A stretch of 64,000 bases of DNA from an uncultured Colwellia sp. (GTDB taxonomy: Bacteria; Pseudomonadota; Gammaproteobacteria; Enterobacterales; Alteromonadaceae): the NCBI GenBank assembly GCA_913063325.1, contig CAJXYE010000015.1, positions 1 to 64,000 of the forward strand. Reading direction: 5' to 3'. The number at the start of each line of letters is the position of its first letter. The stretch's first letter is position 1. The translations under genes were made by a program, and so were the position numbers. The notes under the pieces were generated by a model. The model ran no database searches. It saw nothing but the letters and a program-made list of their open reading frames with translations, and was not told the origin of the DNA. Shown here piece by piece: positions 8,340-17,772 of this stretch.

Positions 8340-9224
8340 ATGCGTTTCTTAATCGCTTTAATGTATAAATTTATTATTATTTTTTGTTTCCTATTTTCTC
8401 AGACTCAAGCGCAAGAAATAAGAATAATGGGATCTCGTGCCGTTGTTGATCCTGCCAATAGCTACTTTATTGCCTTAACAAAATTAGTTCTATCACGAAC
8501 AGCACACTCATACCCTAATGATACAATTAAAATAATTAACCTTGAAGGAGTCACCCAAGGGCGGTTATTTCGTCTTGTCGAGGATCAATTAATGGACATT
8601 GTTTGGTCTGGTACTGACAAATCGAGAGAAAATTTGTATTTACCTATAAGAGTGCCACTAGTAAAAGGGTTGTTGGGTTATAGATCCTTGTTAGTGCATA
8701 AGGATAATGTAAAAAAATTTAGCGAAATCAAATATGAATATGAATTGAAATCTATGATTGCTTGTCAAGGTGCACACTGGCCTGATGCGACTATCTTAGA
8801 AGATAATGGTTATACGGTATCACCTACTGTCCATTACGATGCTATGTTTAAAATGTTAGAAAAACATAGGTGTGACTTTTTTCCTCGAGCACTCTTTGAA
8901 GGGCGCGCTGAGCTTATTCAATTAAAAGATAAATATCCTGATATAAGACTTGTTGAAAACATAATATTGCAATATCCCTTACCCATGTTTTATTTTGTTA
9001 GACAGGATAATCATGAGTTAGCAAAGAGACTTTATGATGGGCTAGTTGAGATTACGCATGATGGGAGTTTGTTAAAATTAATGGCGTCTCATGAACTGAC
9101 AAGTTTCATTTTTCCAATAAATAAATGGCAAAGTGCTTCTATTTTCAAGTTGTCAAATTTAAACTTGTCCTTAGAAGCCCCCTTGGATAATAAAAAATTA
9201 TGGCTTGTGTTAGGTAAGAAGTAA
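8340..9224 (+). CDS. Periplasmic solute-binding-like protein, orphan
   Basis: This 294-residue protein has a signal peptide (MRFLIALMYKFIIIFCFLFSQTQAQ) and a good ribosome site (GGAGG, seven bases before the ATG). The body resembles family-3 solute-binding proteins in style. It is a clear paralogue of the protein at 23532-24392, sharing an IPxx-GLLGxR-LV block, a (W/S)DxxILExNG block and a DxFPR block. No ABC permease or ATPase is nearby, so transport through an ABC system is unlikely. Given the maltose neighbours and the paralogue's partner (a chemoreceptor), a ligand-sensing role is the better guess. Ligand unknown. Confidence 0.75.
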   Translation: MRFLIALMYKFIIIFCFLFSQTQAQEIRIMGSRAVVDPANSYFIALTKLVLSRTAHSYPNDTIKIINLEGVTQGRLFRLVEDQLMDIVWSGTDKSRENLYLPIRVPLVKGLLGYRSLLVHKDNVKKFSEIKYEYELKSMIACQGAHWPDATILEDNGYTVSPTVHYDAMFKMLEKHRCDFFPRALFEGRAELIQLKDKYPDIRLVENIILQYPLPMFYFVRQDNHELAKRLYDGLVEITHDGSLLKLMASHELTSFIFPINKWQSASIFKLSNLNLSLEAPLDNKKLWLVLGKK

Positions 9225-9252
9225 TTAAAACGAAATTTGATATATAGATCAC

Positions 9253-9291
9253 GTGACAATAAATGTGAAATCAGTTTGACTTTATTGTCAC
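9253..9291. terminator. Hairpin between convergent genes
   Basis: GTGACAATAAA at 9253-9263 pairs perfectly with TTTATTGTCAC at 9281-9291 across a 17-nt loop, followed by TTACTTTATTT on the plus strand. It sits between the convergent binding-protein and glucokinase genes and probably ends the plus-strand transcript. Confidence 0.5.
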
Positions 9292-9300
9292 TTACTTTAT

Positions 9301-10347
9301 TTAACCAATATTATACAAATAAGCAGCGGCGCCAAGAAGACCAGGTTGTTCTTCTGTTATCACGTAAGTAGGTGCTTGCTTCGTAATAGCTGATAAGCGG
9401 CCTTTACTTTCAAATCGAGCTCTAAAATCACTCGCTTGTAAGTAATCAATAAAGCGCGGCACTATGCCACCGGCAATATAAACACCACCTTGGCTATTCA
9501 TTATTAAGGCTAGATTTCCGGCAAAGCTACCTAGTACATTACAAAAGAGGGTCAATGTTTTATCGCAAATAGAGCACGTGCCGTTAAGGGCTTTAGTCGT
9601 GATATCTTTAGCCGAAAGCTTATCTTTAATTGTGATATTTTCTTTCGCTTCATTAATAAATAATAACGCCTGATAGACTTGCTCTAAGCCGTAACCTGAC
9701 AATAGTTGCTCATATGAAACACGCTTTTTTATCTTATAGATAAAATCTTTTACCTGCTGCTCTATTTCATTAATAGGTGCAAAATCAATATGACCACCTT
9801 CGCCGCTAATACATTGCCATTGTCCATTTCCTGCATCCGTTAGCGGTATTAAGTTGGCTACTCCTAGGCCCGTGCCGGGTCCACATACCGAAATAGGTTT
9901 ACCCTCAACACTTGTACCACCGCCAATTTTTACTTTTTGATTTTCTGATAAAAGTGGAATAGCCATAGCTATGGCGGTGTAATCATTAATAAAGCTTAAG
10001 CTATTGAGTTGTAAATCTTGTTTTAGCTCCTTTTGCGAAAACTGCCAAGGTAAATTTGTCATGCTAATTAAGTCTTGATCAACGGGACAAGCAATAGCAA
10101 AACAAGCGTTAATAACTTGGGCATTAAGTTGTTTAGCTTCAATATAATGCGCAAGCACTTCAGCTAAGGTAGCAAATTTTTTACATTGATACGTTTCAAT
10201 ATCATTAATATCAACTTCAGGTGTATCAATAGTATCGCTATCAGTAATAGCTTTGACTGTTGCCTGCGCTAAGCGAATATTGGTACCACCAATATCCGCA
10301 ATGAGGTTGATGGTGTTATTTTCGGCGCTAGGTAAATGTGTATTCAT
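9301..10347 (-). CDS. glk: Glucokinase
   Basis: This cytoplasmic protein of 348 residues should phosphorylate glucose to glucose-6-phosphate with ATP. Visible motifs are LIADIGGTNIRLA (phosphate 1), INDYTAIAMAIPLL, SVCGPGTGLGVANLIP, GEGGHIDFAP and the later AGGIVPRFIDYL. It matches E. coli-type Glk rather than the shorter ROK kinases. It starts three bases after the stop of the GH31 alpha-glucosidase and is surely cotranscribed with it, downstream of type B operators. The gene has a near-identical partner whose start lies at the left window edge. Confidence 0.93.
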   Translation of the reverse strand: MNTHLPSAENNTINLIADIGGTNIRLAQATVKAITDSDTIDTPEVDINDIETYQCKKFATLAEVLAHYIEAKQLNAQVINACFAIACPVDQDLISMTNLPWQFSQKELKQDLQLNSLSFINDYTAIAMAIPLLSENQKVKIGGGTSVEGKPISVCGPGTGLGVANLIPLTDAGNGQWQCISGEGGHIDFAPINEIEQQVKDFIYKIKKRVSYEQLLSGYGLEQVYQALLFINEAKENITIKDKLSAKDITTKALNGTCSICDKTLTLFCNVLGSFAGNLALIMNSQGGVYIAGGIVPRFIDYLQASDFRARFESKGRLSAITKQAPTYVITEEQPGLLGAAAYLYNIG

Positions 10348-10350
10348 GAC

Positions 10351-12939
10351 TTATTGTATCGTTAAGGTTATAGGTTGATGTTGCCAATCAAAAGTTACAG
10401 TTAAGGTATTGTTTTTTTCTTGCCAAAGAGCATTGTTAATCACTGTATTGTTTAGACTAATTTTATTTGGCGTTTGCTCGATATTATGAATAACTAACGT
10501 CATGCTGCGATTTTGAGACATGCCGCTATAACCCAGTCCTGTTTCAACCTGAGTTTGGTACTTATTTGAGCTTAGATTATTAACTTGGTTTTTACGGGTT
10601 AGCTTTATGCTTAACTGTTGAACCTGTTGTTTAGCTGAAAACTGCAATAATTCAAATGAACCTTTTTCGATAGCTTGATAGGTTTTTCCATCATCTTCAT
10701 ACATTTCATAATTAGCGGCGGATACTGATTTATCAGCATAATAATGTAAGGTTAATTTGCTTGCGTCATAATCTTGTGTTGATTGAATATCATCAATCAT
10801 AGGTATAAATGAACCTGCGCGTACAAGTACTGGTAGCGTTTCTAAACGTGTTGCTAACTGTATCGTTTGATTACCTTGGTATTTTTTAGCTGGCTTATTG
10901 CCACTGGTGAAGTAATCAAACCAAATGCCTGAAGGTAAATTAACCTCTACAGAGCTAACATTGGCTGATACCACAGGTGTTACTAAAAATGCATCGCCCC
11001 AAAGGTAACTGCTAGAGTTATCAATAAGTGATAAGTTTGTATCGTCTTCAAAGAACACAGGGCGCATTAGTGGCATACCTGTAGTACTGTTTTGATAAGC
11101 TAAGCTGTAATTGTACGGCAGAAGTTTATATCTTAACTTTATAAACTCTCTTAAAATATCCTGCGTTTGTTTGTCATGAAATACTGGCTCTGGTGCTATG
11201 TTATCTTGAGCATGAGGACGGTAAATTGGCTGAAAAACACCGTATTGTAACCAGCGTATATACATTTCTTGGTCGAATTCTTCGCCACCGGCAAAGCCAC
11301 CTAAATCAGAGTGAGTATAAGCCATACCTAATAGACTCATTTGTAAGCTTAATTCGACTTGCGGTTTTAAGCCCCCCCAAGAGCGACTAACATCGCCAGT
11401 CCAAGGGATCATGCCATAACGCTGTGAGCCAGCAAAACCTGAACGCATTAAGATAAATGGCCGCTGATCAGGACTCATGTTGAGTTGATTATCAAAAACC
11501 ATTTTGGCCCATTGATGACCATAAACATTATGAATAGCATCAGCATTAACGACACTACCATCACTCAATGTATGCAGGGTATCGCTAGGATGAACTTCAG
11601 GCTCACCTAAATCACCCCACCAACCAGTGACGCCTTGTTGATAAAGCTTCAGGTAAATATCATTAAACCATTGCTGGCCTTTGTCATTAAAGACATCAAC
11701 TAAACCGGTATTACCAAAGTAAAAATCAAATTGTTTTGCTTTACCCTGTTCATCTTTAGCTAATGCATGACTCTCAACTGCATCTTGCCATTTAGCTGAT
11801 GTGCTAAGTACAAAGGGCTCTGTGATTAAAATAGTATTGACGCCTTTATCTTTAATATCACTTATCATCTTTTCAGGGGTAGGAAAGGCATCTTTATCCC
11901 AAGCTAGGTTACCCATATGGCCTTTAATATCTTTACCAAACCAATATAAGTCTAAGATCAAAGCATCAAGAGGGAAGTCTAAATCAATAAACTTGTTTAC
12001 CGTGTCTCGTACTTCTTTTTCATTACGATAGCCAAAACGGGAAGCATAATTACCTAAAGACCAGCGAGGTGGTAACGGTTGTTTTCCGGTAACATCAACA
12101 TAATTATTGAGCAATTTAGGGTAGGTGTCAGCGGAAAAAACGATATAAGACATACGGCCGGCAACGGCAGAAAACTCGAGCGTATTTTTTTCTTTTTTAG
12201 CTAAATCCATATAACCCTTGGCAGAGTTATCAAATAACACTATGTATTTTTCACTCGACATTACCGCAGGTATAGAGAAATTCATTTGCTCTGATTGTGT
12301 GGTATAGCCGTAATGCGCACGATTATATAACGGAAAACTATAACCTCGTCTATCCATCCCTAATACACGTTCACCACCACCGAGCAGTTTTTCGGTGTCG
12401 TTTAAATGAAAACGAAAACCTTGTACCGGTAATTTTTTTACTATTTTACTAACTGTACTACTGCCATCAATGGCTGCTATCTCAGTGATTTCATCTACTG
12501 TTCCGCTAAAAAAACCTTGCTGCTCGGCGATAAGTAATTTGTTTTTTTGATGGTTATCTTTTTGGTAGTAACTAATAGCAAAAGGAGATTTGTTGATGAC
12601 AGCGCTGAGTTTATTCAAGGTTAACGTTAACTGGCTTTCATTTTCTTTAATCACCAGTTCAGTACTCATTGCCTGTTCTTTAATAGCGTAAGAGGGCAGG
12701 TGACTCGCAGGGAGTTTTTCCTCAATACTCTGGTAATGAGTTTCAATTGCACCTTCACCGTAAGCACGTAATGTTACTTTGGCTGTGTTTGTGTTGATAA
12801 CAACCGCATTACCTTCTAATGAATGGCTAAGGTAGTCGTTAGTACTTGCTAATGACTGTGTTGATAGCGCTAAACTTGAGAATAAACCTATGAATAATAT
12901 TTTTAATAAGTAAGTGGTGCAGTGTTTGAATAAAGCCAA
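10351..12939 (-). CDS. GH31 alpha-glucosidase, secreted
   Basis: This protein of 862 residues has a signal peptide (KILFIGLFSSLALSTQSLAS), an N-terminal beta-sandwich, a (beta/alpha)8 barrel and C-terminal beta domains. The GH31 nucleophile is probably Asp443 in WWGDLGEPEVHP and the acid/base Asp516 in PWTGDVSRSWGGL. It should release glucose from the non-reducing end of maltodextrins in the periplasm or at the outer membrane. It is followed after three bases by glucokinase and is divergent from the GH13 alpha-glucosidase, with three type B operators between. Another alpha-glucoside specificity is possible, but the context supports maltodextrin. Confidence 0.92.
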   Translation of the reverse strand: MALFKHCTTYLLKILFIGLFSSLALSTQSLASTNDYLSHSLEGNAVVINTNTAKVTLRAYGEGAIETHYQSIEEKLPASHLPSYAIKEQAMSTELVIKENESQLTLTLNKLSAVINKSPFAISYYQKDNHQKNKLLIAEQQGFFSGTVDEITEIAAIDGSSTVSKIVKKLPVQGFRFHLNDTEKLLGGGERVLGMDRRGYSFPLYNRAHYGYTTQSEQMNFSIPAVMSSEKYIVLFDNSAKGYMDLAKKEKNTLEFSAVAGRMSYIVFSADTYPKLLNNYVDVTGKQPLPPRWSLGNYASRFGYRNEKEVRDTVNKFIDLDFPLDALILDLYWFGKDIKGHMGNLAWDKDAFPTPEKMISDIKDKGVNTILITEPFVLSTSAKWQDAVESHALAKDEQGKAKQFDFYFGNTGLVDVFNDKGQQWFNDIYLKLYQQGVTGWWGDLGEPEVHPSDTLHTLSDGSVVNADAIHNVYGHQWAKMVFDNQLNMSPDQRPFILMRSGFAGSQRYGMIPWTGDVSRSWGGLKPQVELSLQMSLLGMAYTHSDLGGFAGGEEFDQEMYIRWLQYGVFQPIYRPHAQDNIAPEPVFHDKQTQDILREFIKLRYKLLPYNYSLAYQNSTTGMPLMRPVFFEDDTNLSLIDNSSSYLWGDAFLVTPVVSANVSSVEVNLPSGIWFDYFTSGNKPAKKYQGNQTIQLATRLETLPVLVRAGSFIPMIDDIQSTQDYDASKLTLHYYADKSVSAANYEMYEDDGKTYQAIEKGSFELLQFSAKQQVQQLSIKLTRKNQVNNLSSNKYQTQVETGLGYSGMSQNRSMTLVIHNIEQTPNKISLNNTVINNALWQEKNNTLTVTFDWQHQPITLTIQ

Positions 12940-13012
12940 AACAATACCTTTATGGTTGATATGAATACGGAAGTGTCATCGATAATAACCCTAGTAGACA
13001 GTACTCAACATC

Positions 13013-13028
13013 TTGAATACGTATGCAA
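13013..13028. promoter_or_regulatory. LacI-type operator B1
   Basis: TTGAATACGTATGCAA is a 16-bp palindrome with one mismatched pair and a central CG. It is the first of three such sites in the GH31/GH13 intergenic region and lies 74 bp from the GH31 start. Confidence 0.7.
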
Positions 13029-13052
13029 GATTAACAAAGTCATGAATTGTTA

Positions 13053-13068
13053 TTACATACGTATGCAA
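13053..13068. promoter_or_regulatory. LacI-type operator B2
   Basis: TTACATACGTATGCAA shares the ATACGTATGCAA core of B1; centres of B1 and B2 are 40 bp apart. Confidence 0.65.
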
Positions 13069-13083
13069 TTTATCACAATAGCA

Positions 13084-13099
13084 ATACATACGTATGCAA
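13084..13099. promoter_or_regulatory. LacI-type operator B3
   Basis: ATACATACGTATGCAA again carries the type B core, 31 bp from B2 centre to centre and 120 bp before the GH13 start. The 280-bp gap holds no gene; a 68-codon frame across it is only open by chance. Confidence 0.65.
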
Positions 13100-13218
13100 A
13101 GGCTTTCGGCTTACTTTTTTATTGCGTATTCTTATTTGAAGAATTATTAAATGCTTGAACAACGACTGTTGATAATAAATATCACCAGCTAAACAAGCAT
13201 CAGTGTTGGGGTTTTCAA

Positions 13219-14853
13219 ATGAATGAACAAATGTGGTGGCGTGGCGCGGTAATTTATCAAATTTATCCACGTAGCTTCTATGATGCTAATCAGGATGGTA
13301 TAGGTGATTTACCAGGAATAATTAGCAAGTTAGATTATATTGCCAGTTTAGGTATTGATGCTATTTGGATCTCGCCTTTCTTCAAATCCCCAATGAAAGA
13401 CTTTGGTTATGATATCAGCGATTATCGTGATATTGATCCTATTTTTGGCACACTGGCTGACTTTGATGAGCTTGTTATTAAAGCGCATGCTCTTGGTATC
13501 AAAATTATGATTGATCAAGTGCTTAGTCATACTTCAGATCAGCATCAATGGTTTATTGATTCACGTGAAGATCAAACTAACGATAAAGCTGATTGGTATG
13601 TATGGAGTGATGCTAAAGAAGATGGCACAGCACCTAATAACTGGTTATCTATATTTGGTGGCTCAGGTTGGACTTGGGATCCACGACGTCAACAATATTA
13701 CCTGCATAATTTCCTAACGAGTCAACCGGATTTAAACTTCCATAATCCGGAAGTTCGCCAAGCGGTATTAGATAATATTGATTTTTGGCTTAAACGTGGT
13801 GTTGATGGTTTCCGTCTTGACGCGATTAACTTTTGTTATCATGATGCTCAGTTACGTGATAATCCAGCTAAGCCTAAAGAGTTAAGAACAAGCATAGGTT
13901 TTGATGAGAAAAATCCATACGCGTATCAGTATCATTACTTTAATAATACTCAAGATGAAAACTTAGGTTTTATGGAAGACATTCGCAGCCTGCTTGATCA
14001 GTATCCAGGTACTGTGGCATTAGGTGAAATATCTTCAGAAGATTCATTAAAAACCATGGCAGAATACACTCAAGGTGAACACCGTTTGCACATGGGCTAC
14101 AGCTTTGATTTATTAACAGATAACTTCAGTGCTAGTTATATCAAACAAGTGGTAGAAACGCTTGAGTCACGTGTATCAGATGGTTGGCCATGTTGGTCTA
14201 TTTCAAATCATGATGTAGAGCGTGTTGTTACTCGTTGGGGCGGCTTTAACAGTAAAGATTTTGCTAAAATGCTTTTTGCAATGATTTCGTCATTACGCGG
14301 CAGTATTTGTAGTTATCAAGGTGAAGAGTTAGGTTTAACAGAAGCGGATATTGCCTTTGAAGATATTCAAGACCCTTATGGCATAACCTTTTGGCCACAG
14401 TTTAAGGGGCGAGACGGCTGTAGAACGCCACACCCGTGGCAACATGACTTAGTAAATGCTGGCTTTAGTGAAGGCAAGCCTTGGTTACCTGTTTCAAATG
14501 AGCACTTTTCACAATCAGTTGATGTGCAAGATAAAGAGAGTAACTCGGTATTAAATAGCTATCGACACTTTAATCGCTGGCGTAAAGAGCAACCAGCTTT
14601 GCGCTACGGTGACATCAATTTTATTGATACTCCCGAGCCTATCTTAGCTTTTGTTCGACAATACCAAGGTGAGCAGTTATTAGTTTGTTTTAACTTTAGT
14701 GACCAGAGCCAAACAGTGGCTTTAGCTTCATTAACTCAAGCAAGTGATAACCTCACTGTGTTATCTGATCATAAACTAACAAGTGCAACTATTACTGATG
14801 GTAACTTACAATTACCCGCTTTTGGTTGTTTTTACTGTAAGTTAGAGCAGTGA
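13219..14853 (+). CDS. GH13 alpha-glucosidase (oligo-1,6-glucosidase type)
   Basis: This 544-residue GH13 enzyme has no signal peptide, so it acts in the cytoplasm. The N-terminus (WWRGAVIYQIYPRSFYDANQ) and DGIGDLPGI are those of the alpha-glucosidase/oligo-1,6-glucosidase subgroup. The triad is Asp201 (DGFRLDAINF), Glu270 (ALGEISSED) and Asp332 (SNHDVERV). It should cut maltose, short maltodextrins or isomaltose to glucose for glucokinase. It is divergent from the GH31/glk operon under type B operators, and the alpha-amylase gene follows 87 bp downstream. Alpha-1,4 against alpha-1,6 preference is not decided here. Confidence 0.93.
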   Translation: MNEQMWWRGAVIYQIYPRSFYDANQDGIGDLPGIISKLDYIASLGIDAIWISPFFKSPMKDFGYDISDYRDIDPIFGTLADFDELVIKAHALGIKIMIDQVLSHTSDQHQWFIDSREDQTNDKADWYVWSDAKEDGTAPNNWLSIFGGSGWTWDPRRQQYYLHNFLTSQPDLNFHNPEVRQAVLDNIDFWLKRGVDGFRLDAINFCYHDAQLRDNPAKPKELRTSIGFDEKNPYAYQYHYFNNTQDENLGFMEDIRSLLDQYPGTVALGEISSEDSLKTMAEYTQGEHRLHMGYSFDLLTDNFSASYIKQVVETLESRVSDGWPCWSISNHDVERVVTRWGGFNSKDFAKMLFAMISSLRGSICSYQGEELGLTEADIAFEDIQDPYGITFWPQFKGRDGCRTPHPWQHDLVNAGFSEGKPWLPVSNEHFSQSVDVQDKESNSVLNSYRHFNRWRKEQPALRYGDINFIDTPEPILAFVRQYQGEQLLVCFNFSDQSQTVALASLTQASDNLTVLSDHKLTSATITDGNLQLPAFGCFYCKLEQ

Positions 14854-14940
14854 ACTAGAGCGGTAAGCTAGCTAAGTTAAATTGAGTCACTGTTGTAATA
14901 TCAGTGACGAAAATACGATAAATGCATTAAGAGTACTTTT

Positions 14941-16731
14941 ATGAATTTTTTCAGTAAATGTTCGGCACTAGCTGCAATAAGTTTGGCTTGTGTAACATCG
15001 CAGTTAAGCGAGGCCAGTGAAGTTAAGCTAACAGCTAAGGCAGAAAAGTTAGCGCCATATCAACAACGTGATTTTCAAGAAGAAGTGTTTTATTTCGTTT
15101 TACCTGACCGTTTTTACAATGCTGATAGTAGTAACGATTTGGGCGCTGCAGCGAATGATAAAAAGCGTGCTGTGTCTCGTGGCGGTTTTGATAAAAGCCA
15201 TAAGGGTATGTATCACGGCGGTGACTTAGCGGGCCTTACTGAAAAATTGCCTTACCTTGATAATATGGGGGTGAGTGCCATTTGGCTAACGCCAGTATTA
15301 CGTAATCGCGCGATGCAAGCGGGAACTTCTGGTTATCATGGTTATTGGATTTTAGACTTCACTGAAATTGACCCGCATTTGGGCAGTAATGCGGAGTTAA
15401 AAAACTTTATCGACCAAGCACACAAACGTAATATAAAAGTCTTTTTTGATATTATTACCAACCATACTGCTGACGTGATCAAGTACAAAGAATGTCATGG
15501 TGAAGACGGTTTAGGTTGGATAGTTGACGTAAGTAAAGGCAATGATTGCCCATTTATTTCTATGGCACAACTTGCTAATGGCAAGTCTTATAGTCCATTA
15601 ATTCCTAAGGGCGATGAAGCGTTAAAATTTCCTCAGTGGTTAAATGACAAAGATGTTTATCATAATCAAGGCGATTCATTTTGGCGAGGCGAAAGTTCAG
15701 TGCGTGGTGATTTTGCCGGACTTGATGACTTATATACTCAAAAGGCCAGTGTTGTTAATGGCATGATAGAGATATATACCGATATCATTGATGAGTTTAA
15801 ACCTGATGGCTTTCGTATTGATACGGTAAAACACGTCAATATAGAGTTTTGGCAACAATTTTCACCTGCTTTAATGAGCCATGCTAAAACACAGGGTATA
15901 GATAATTTCTTCATGTTTGGTGAAGTGTATAGCTTTGAACCTGAGTTATTGAGCCGCTTTACTACTGAAGCTAAAATACCTTCAGTATTAGATTTTGCTT
16001 TTCAAGGCGGAATGACCAAAGCCTTGGTTGAACAGCAGGGCACAGAAGTATTGGCGCAATTATTTGCTAAAGATCATTTCTATCAAACTGAGCATAGAGC
16101 TATTAGCAATACCAATGCTAATCAATTAGTTAACTTTACCGGCAATCATGACATGGGGCGCTTTGCGTACGCACTTAAACAAAGTCCTCATAACTACAGT
16201 GAACAAGCACAAATTCAGCGTAACTTGTTAGCTCATGCGATGATGTTTTTTAGTCGGGGTGTGCCAGTCATTTATTATGGTGACGAGCAAGGTTTTGTCG
16301 GTGATGGTGGTGATCAAGCCTCACGTCAAGATATGATGCCTTCACTGGTAGCAAGTTATAACGATGATGATTTATTAGCAACAGATAAGACAACGGCTGA
16401 TAATAACTTTGATGTTAACCACTTATTCTATAGAAACTTTGCCAAGTACTCAGCGTTATATCAGCAATATCCTGCGTTACGTTTTGGTCAGCAAAGTACC
16501 GTATACGCACAAGATAAACCGGGCATTTTTGCGATAAAACGTTCACATACTATGAAGGTAAATGATCAAGAACAAACACAAGAGTTACTGGTCGTATTTA
16601 ATACTGCCGATCATTGGGAAGAACTTGATTTACTTAATAGCTTCAAAGGTTCTAAGGCCGTTTATATCTCGGCAGAGAGTAAAAAAGAAGCTCAAATAGC
16701 CCCATTAAGTTTTGCTATTTATCAATTGTAG
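14941..16731 (+). CDS. GH13 alpha-amylase family enzyme, secreted
   Basis: This 596-residue protein begins with a signal peptide (NFFSKCSALAAISLACVTSQLSEAS). GH13 motifs are present in order: FYFVLPDRFYNAD, the FFDIITNHT histidine motif, Asp294 in DGFRIDTVKHV, Glu328 in FMFGEVYSF and Asp404 in TGNHDMGRF. It resembles periplasmic alpha-amylases and cyclomaltodextrinase-like enzymes of proteobacteria and should break maltodextrins entering through the TonB receptors. It lies 87 bp after the GH13 alpha-glucosidase, probably in the same transcript, and is followed by a strong terminator. Confidence 0.91.
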   Translation: MNFFSKCSALAAISLACVTSQLSEASEVKLTAKAEKLAPYQQRDFQEEVFYFVLPDRFYNADSSNDLGAAANDKKRAVSRGGFDKSHKGMYHGGDLAGLTEKLPYLDNMGVSAIWLTPVLRNRAMQAGTSGYHGYWILDFTEIDPHLGSNAELKNFIDQAHKRNIKVFFDIITNHTADVIKYKECHGEDGLGWIVDVSKGNDCPFISMAQLANGKSYSPLIPKGDEALKFPQWLNDKDVYHNQGDSFWRGESSVRGDFAGLDDLYTQKASVVNGMIEIYTDIIDEFKPDGFRIDTVKHVNIEFWQQFSPALMSHAKTQGIDNFFMFGEVYSFEPELLSRFTTEAKIPSVLDFAFQGGMTKALVEQQGTEVLAQLFAKDHFYQTEHRAISNTNANQLVNFTGNHDMGRFAYALKQSPHNYSEQAQIQRNLLAHAMMFFSRGVPVIYYGDEQGFVGDGGDQASRQDMMPSLVASYNDDDLLATDKTTADNNFDVNHLFYRNFAKYSALYQQYPALRFGQQSTVYAQDKPGIFAIKRSHTMKVNDQEQTQELLVVFNTADHWEELDLLNSFKGSKAVYISAESKKEAQIAPLSFAIYQL

Positions 16732-16744
16732 TAACTGTATATAT

Positions 16745-16780
16745 AGCGCTTGATAAAGTGATTTATCAAGCGCTTTTATT
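16745..16780 (+). terminator. Strong rho-independent terminator
   Basis: A perfect 13-bp stem (AGCGCTTGATAAA with TTTATCAAGCGCT) and a GTGA loop are followed by TTTTATTT. It ends the GH13 operon, 13 bp after the amylase stop. Confidence 0.88.
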
Positions 16781-16785
16781 TATCT

Positions 16786-17334
16786 TTATACTTTTAATGC
16801 TGCGCGAAGTTGGCTAGCACATTCTGCCATAACAATAGCGCCGGCGGTTGAAACATTCAAAGAGTTGCCCATACCAAACATGGGAATATGTATTTGGTGA
16901 TGACTCAACTTTAGTGCTTCTTCACTGACCCCCTTTCTTTCATTGCCTAATACTAAGACGCAAGAAGATGTGTAGGCAAGCTGCTTATAATCAACAGACT
17001 GATTGCATAGCTCGACACTAAAAATAGTATAATTTTGGTCTTTTAACGTTTGTAAACTTGCTGTGGTGCTATCGCTATATTCAATACAAACCCACTTAGC
17101 TTCATTTCTCGAAGCTTTTCTTAACTTCTTATCTGAAATCGTTAATGCGCCGCAAACAATAATTTTTTCAATAGCAAAGGCATCAGCTAAACGGATAAAA
17201 GATCCAATATTAAAACTATTAGTGACATTATCTAATACAAGTACCAAAGGAAGCTTAGGCTGACTTAAGTAGTCATCTCGTGTTGGTTTGTTTTTTCTAA
17301 GGTCTTCTTTACTAAGTTGAATTGGTGAATTCAT
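16786..17334 (-). CDS. TrmH/SpoU-family RNA methyltransferase
   Basis: This protein of 182 residues has the three SPOUT motifs: LVLDNVTNSFNIGSFIRLAD, VLVLGNERKGVS and IPMFGMGNSLNVSTAGAIVM, the knotted fold that binds S-adenosylmethionine and methylates ribose of tRNA or rRNA. The start at 17334 follows AAGG by eight bases; the frame to 17403 adds 23 unrelated residues. There is no N-terminal substrate-binding extension, so it is a short, catalytic-domain-only member. Its RNA target cannot be read from sequence. Confidence 0.87.
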   Translation of the reverse strand: MNSPIQLSKEDLRKNKPTRDDYLSQPKLPLVLVLDNVTNSFNIGSFIRLADAFAIEKIIVCGALTISDKKLRKASRNEAKWVCIEYSDSTTASLQTLKDQNYTIFSVELCNQSVDYKQLAYTSSCVLVLGNERKGVSEEALKLSHHQIHIPMFGMGNSLNVSTAGAIVMAECASQLRAALKV

Positions 17335-17431
17335 GACGTATACCTTGTTGAATGCATTATAATATTTATGATGATGAAAAACGGTGAGGGGGTTAAGTAA
17401 CACGGCACTGTAAAATCAAAGTAGCACAGTA

Positions 17432-17742
17432 TATACCCGTTACCAATCAAAGTGCAGGATTTCAGTGGGAATTTAAATGGCTTTAGGCGAGGAGAATAAT
17501 TTAAGCATAGTCATTCTATGGTTTAATTATTTAACGCGGTATAAAGTCATTTAAAACCCATCAAAGAAGTGTTTGAGCAGCATCACTTCGTCGTTGCTGT
17601 GCTTATAATGGCGCTGCATGGATGTAGCTTATTAGAGAATGCAGGAGCTTATTCTCCTGAACAACCATTATTTCATCACAGCGCCTTGAATTGAACTTGC
17701 TCAAGCACTCTGAAACCTGCATCTTGAATGGTGACGGGTATA
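17432..17742. repeat. Palindromic 311-bp intergenic element
   Basis: A terminal inverted repeat (17432-17465 against 17710-17742, beginning TATACCCGT with a few mismatches) bounds a stretch made almost wholly of nested hairpins: 17466-17485 with 17542-17560, inside it 17496-17510 with 17516-17530; then 17568-17579 with 17698-17709, enclosing GGCGCTG (17610-17616) with CAGCGCC (17679-17685), enclosing GAGAAT (17635-17640) with ATTCTC (17651-17656). No reading frame is evident. The core is shared with the element at 54152-54361, so this is a dispersed MITE-like or REP-like family. It fills the 438-bp gap between genes. Confidence 0.8.
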
Positions 17743-17772
17743 ACCCGTGCTAAAGATATCTTCTAAACAAAC

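Noticed and set aside
8340-9224. ABC transporter for maltose
   Set aside because: Only a binding-protein-like gene is present; no permease or ATPase is adjacent and the MFS gene offers the transport route.
12952-13158. Small frame in the GH31/GH13 gap
   Set aside because: It runs through three operators and has no ribosome site or recognisable sequence; it is chance.
17432-17742. Intact insertion sequence
   Set aside because: Terminal repeats are present but there is no transposase frame inside.
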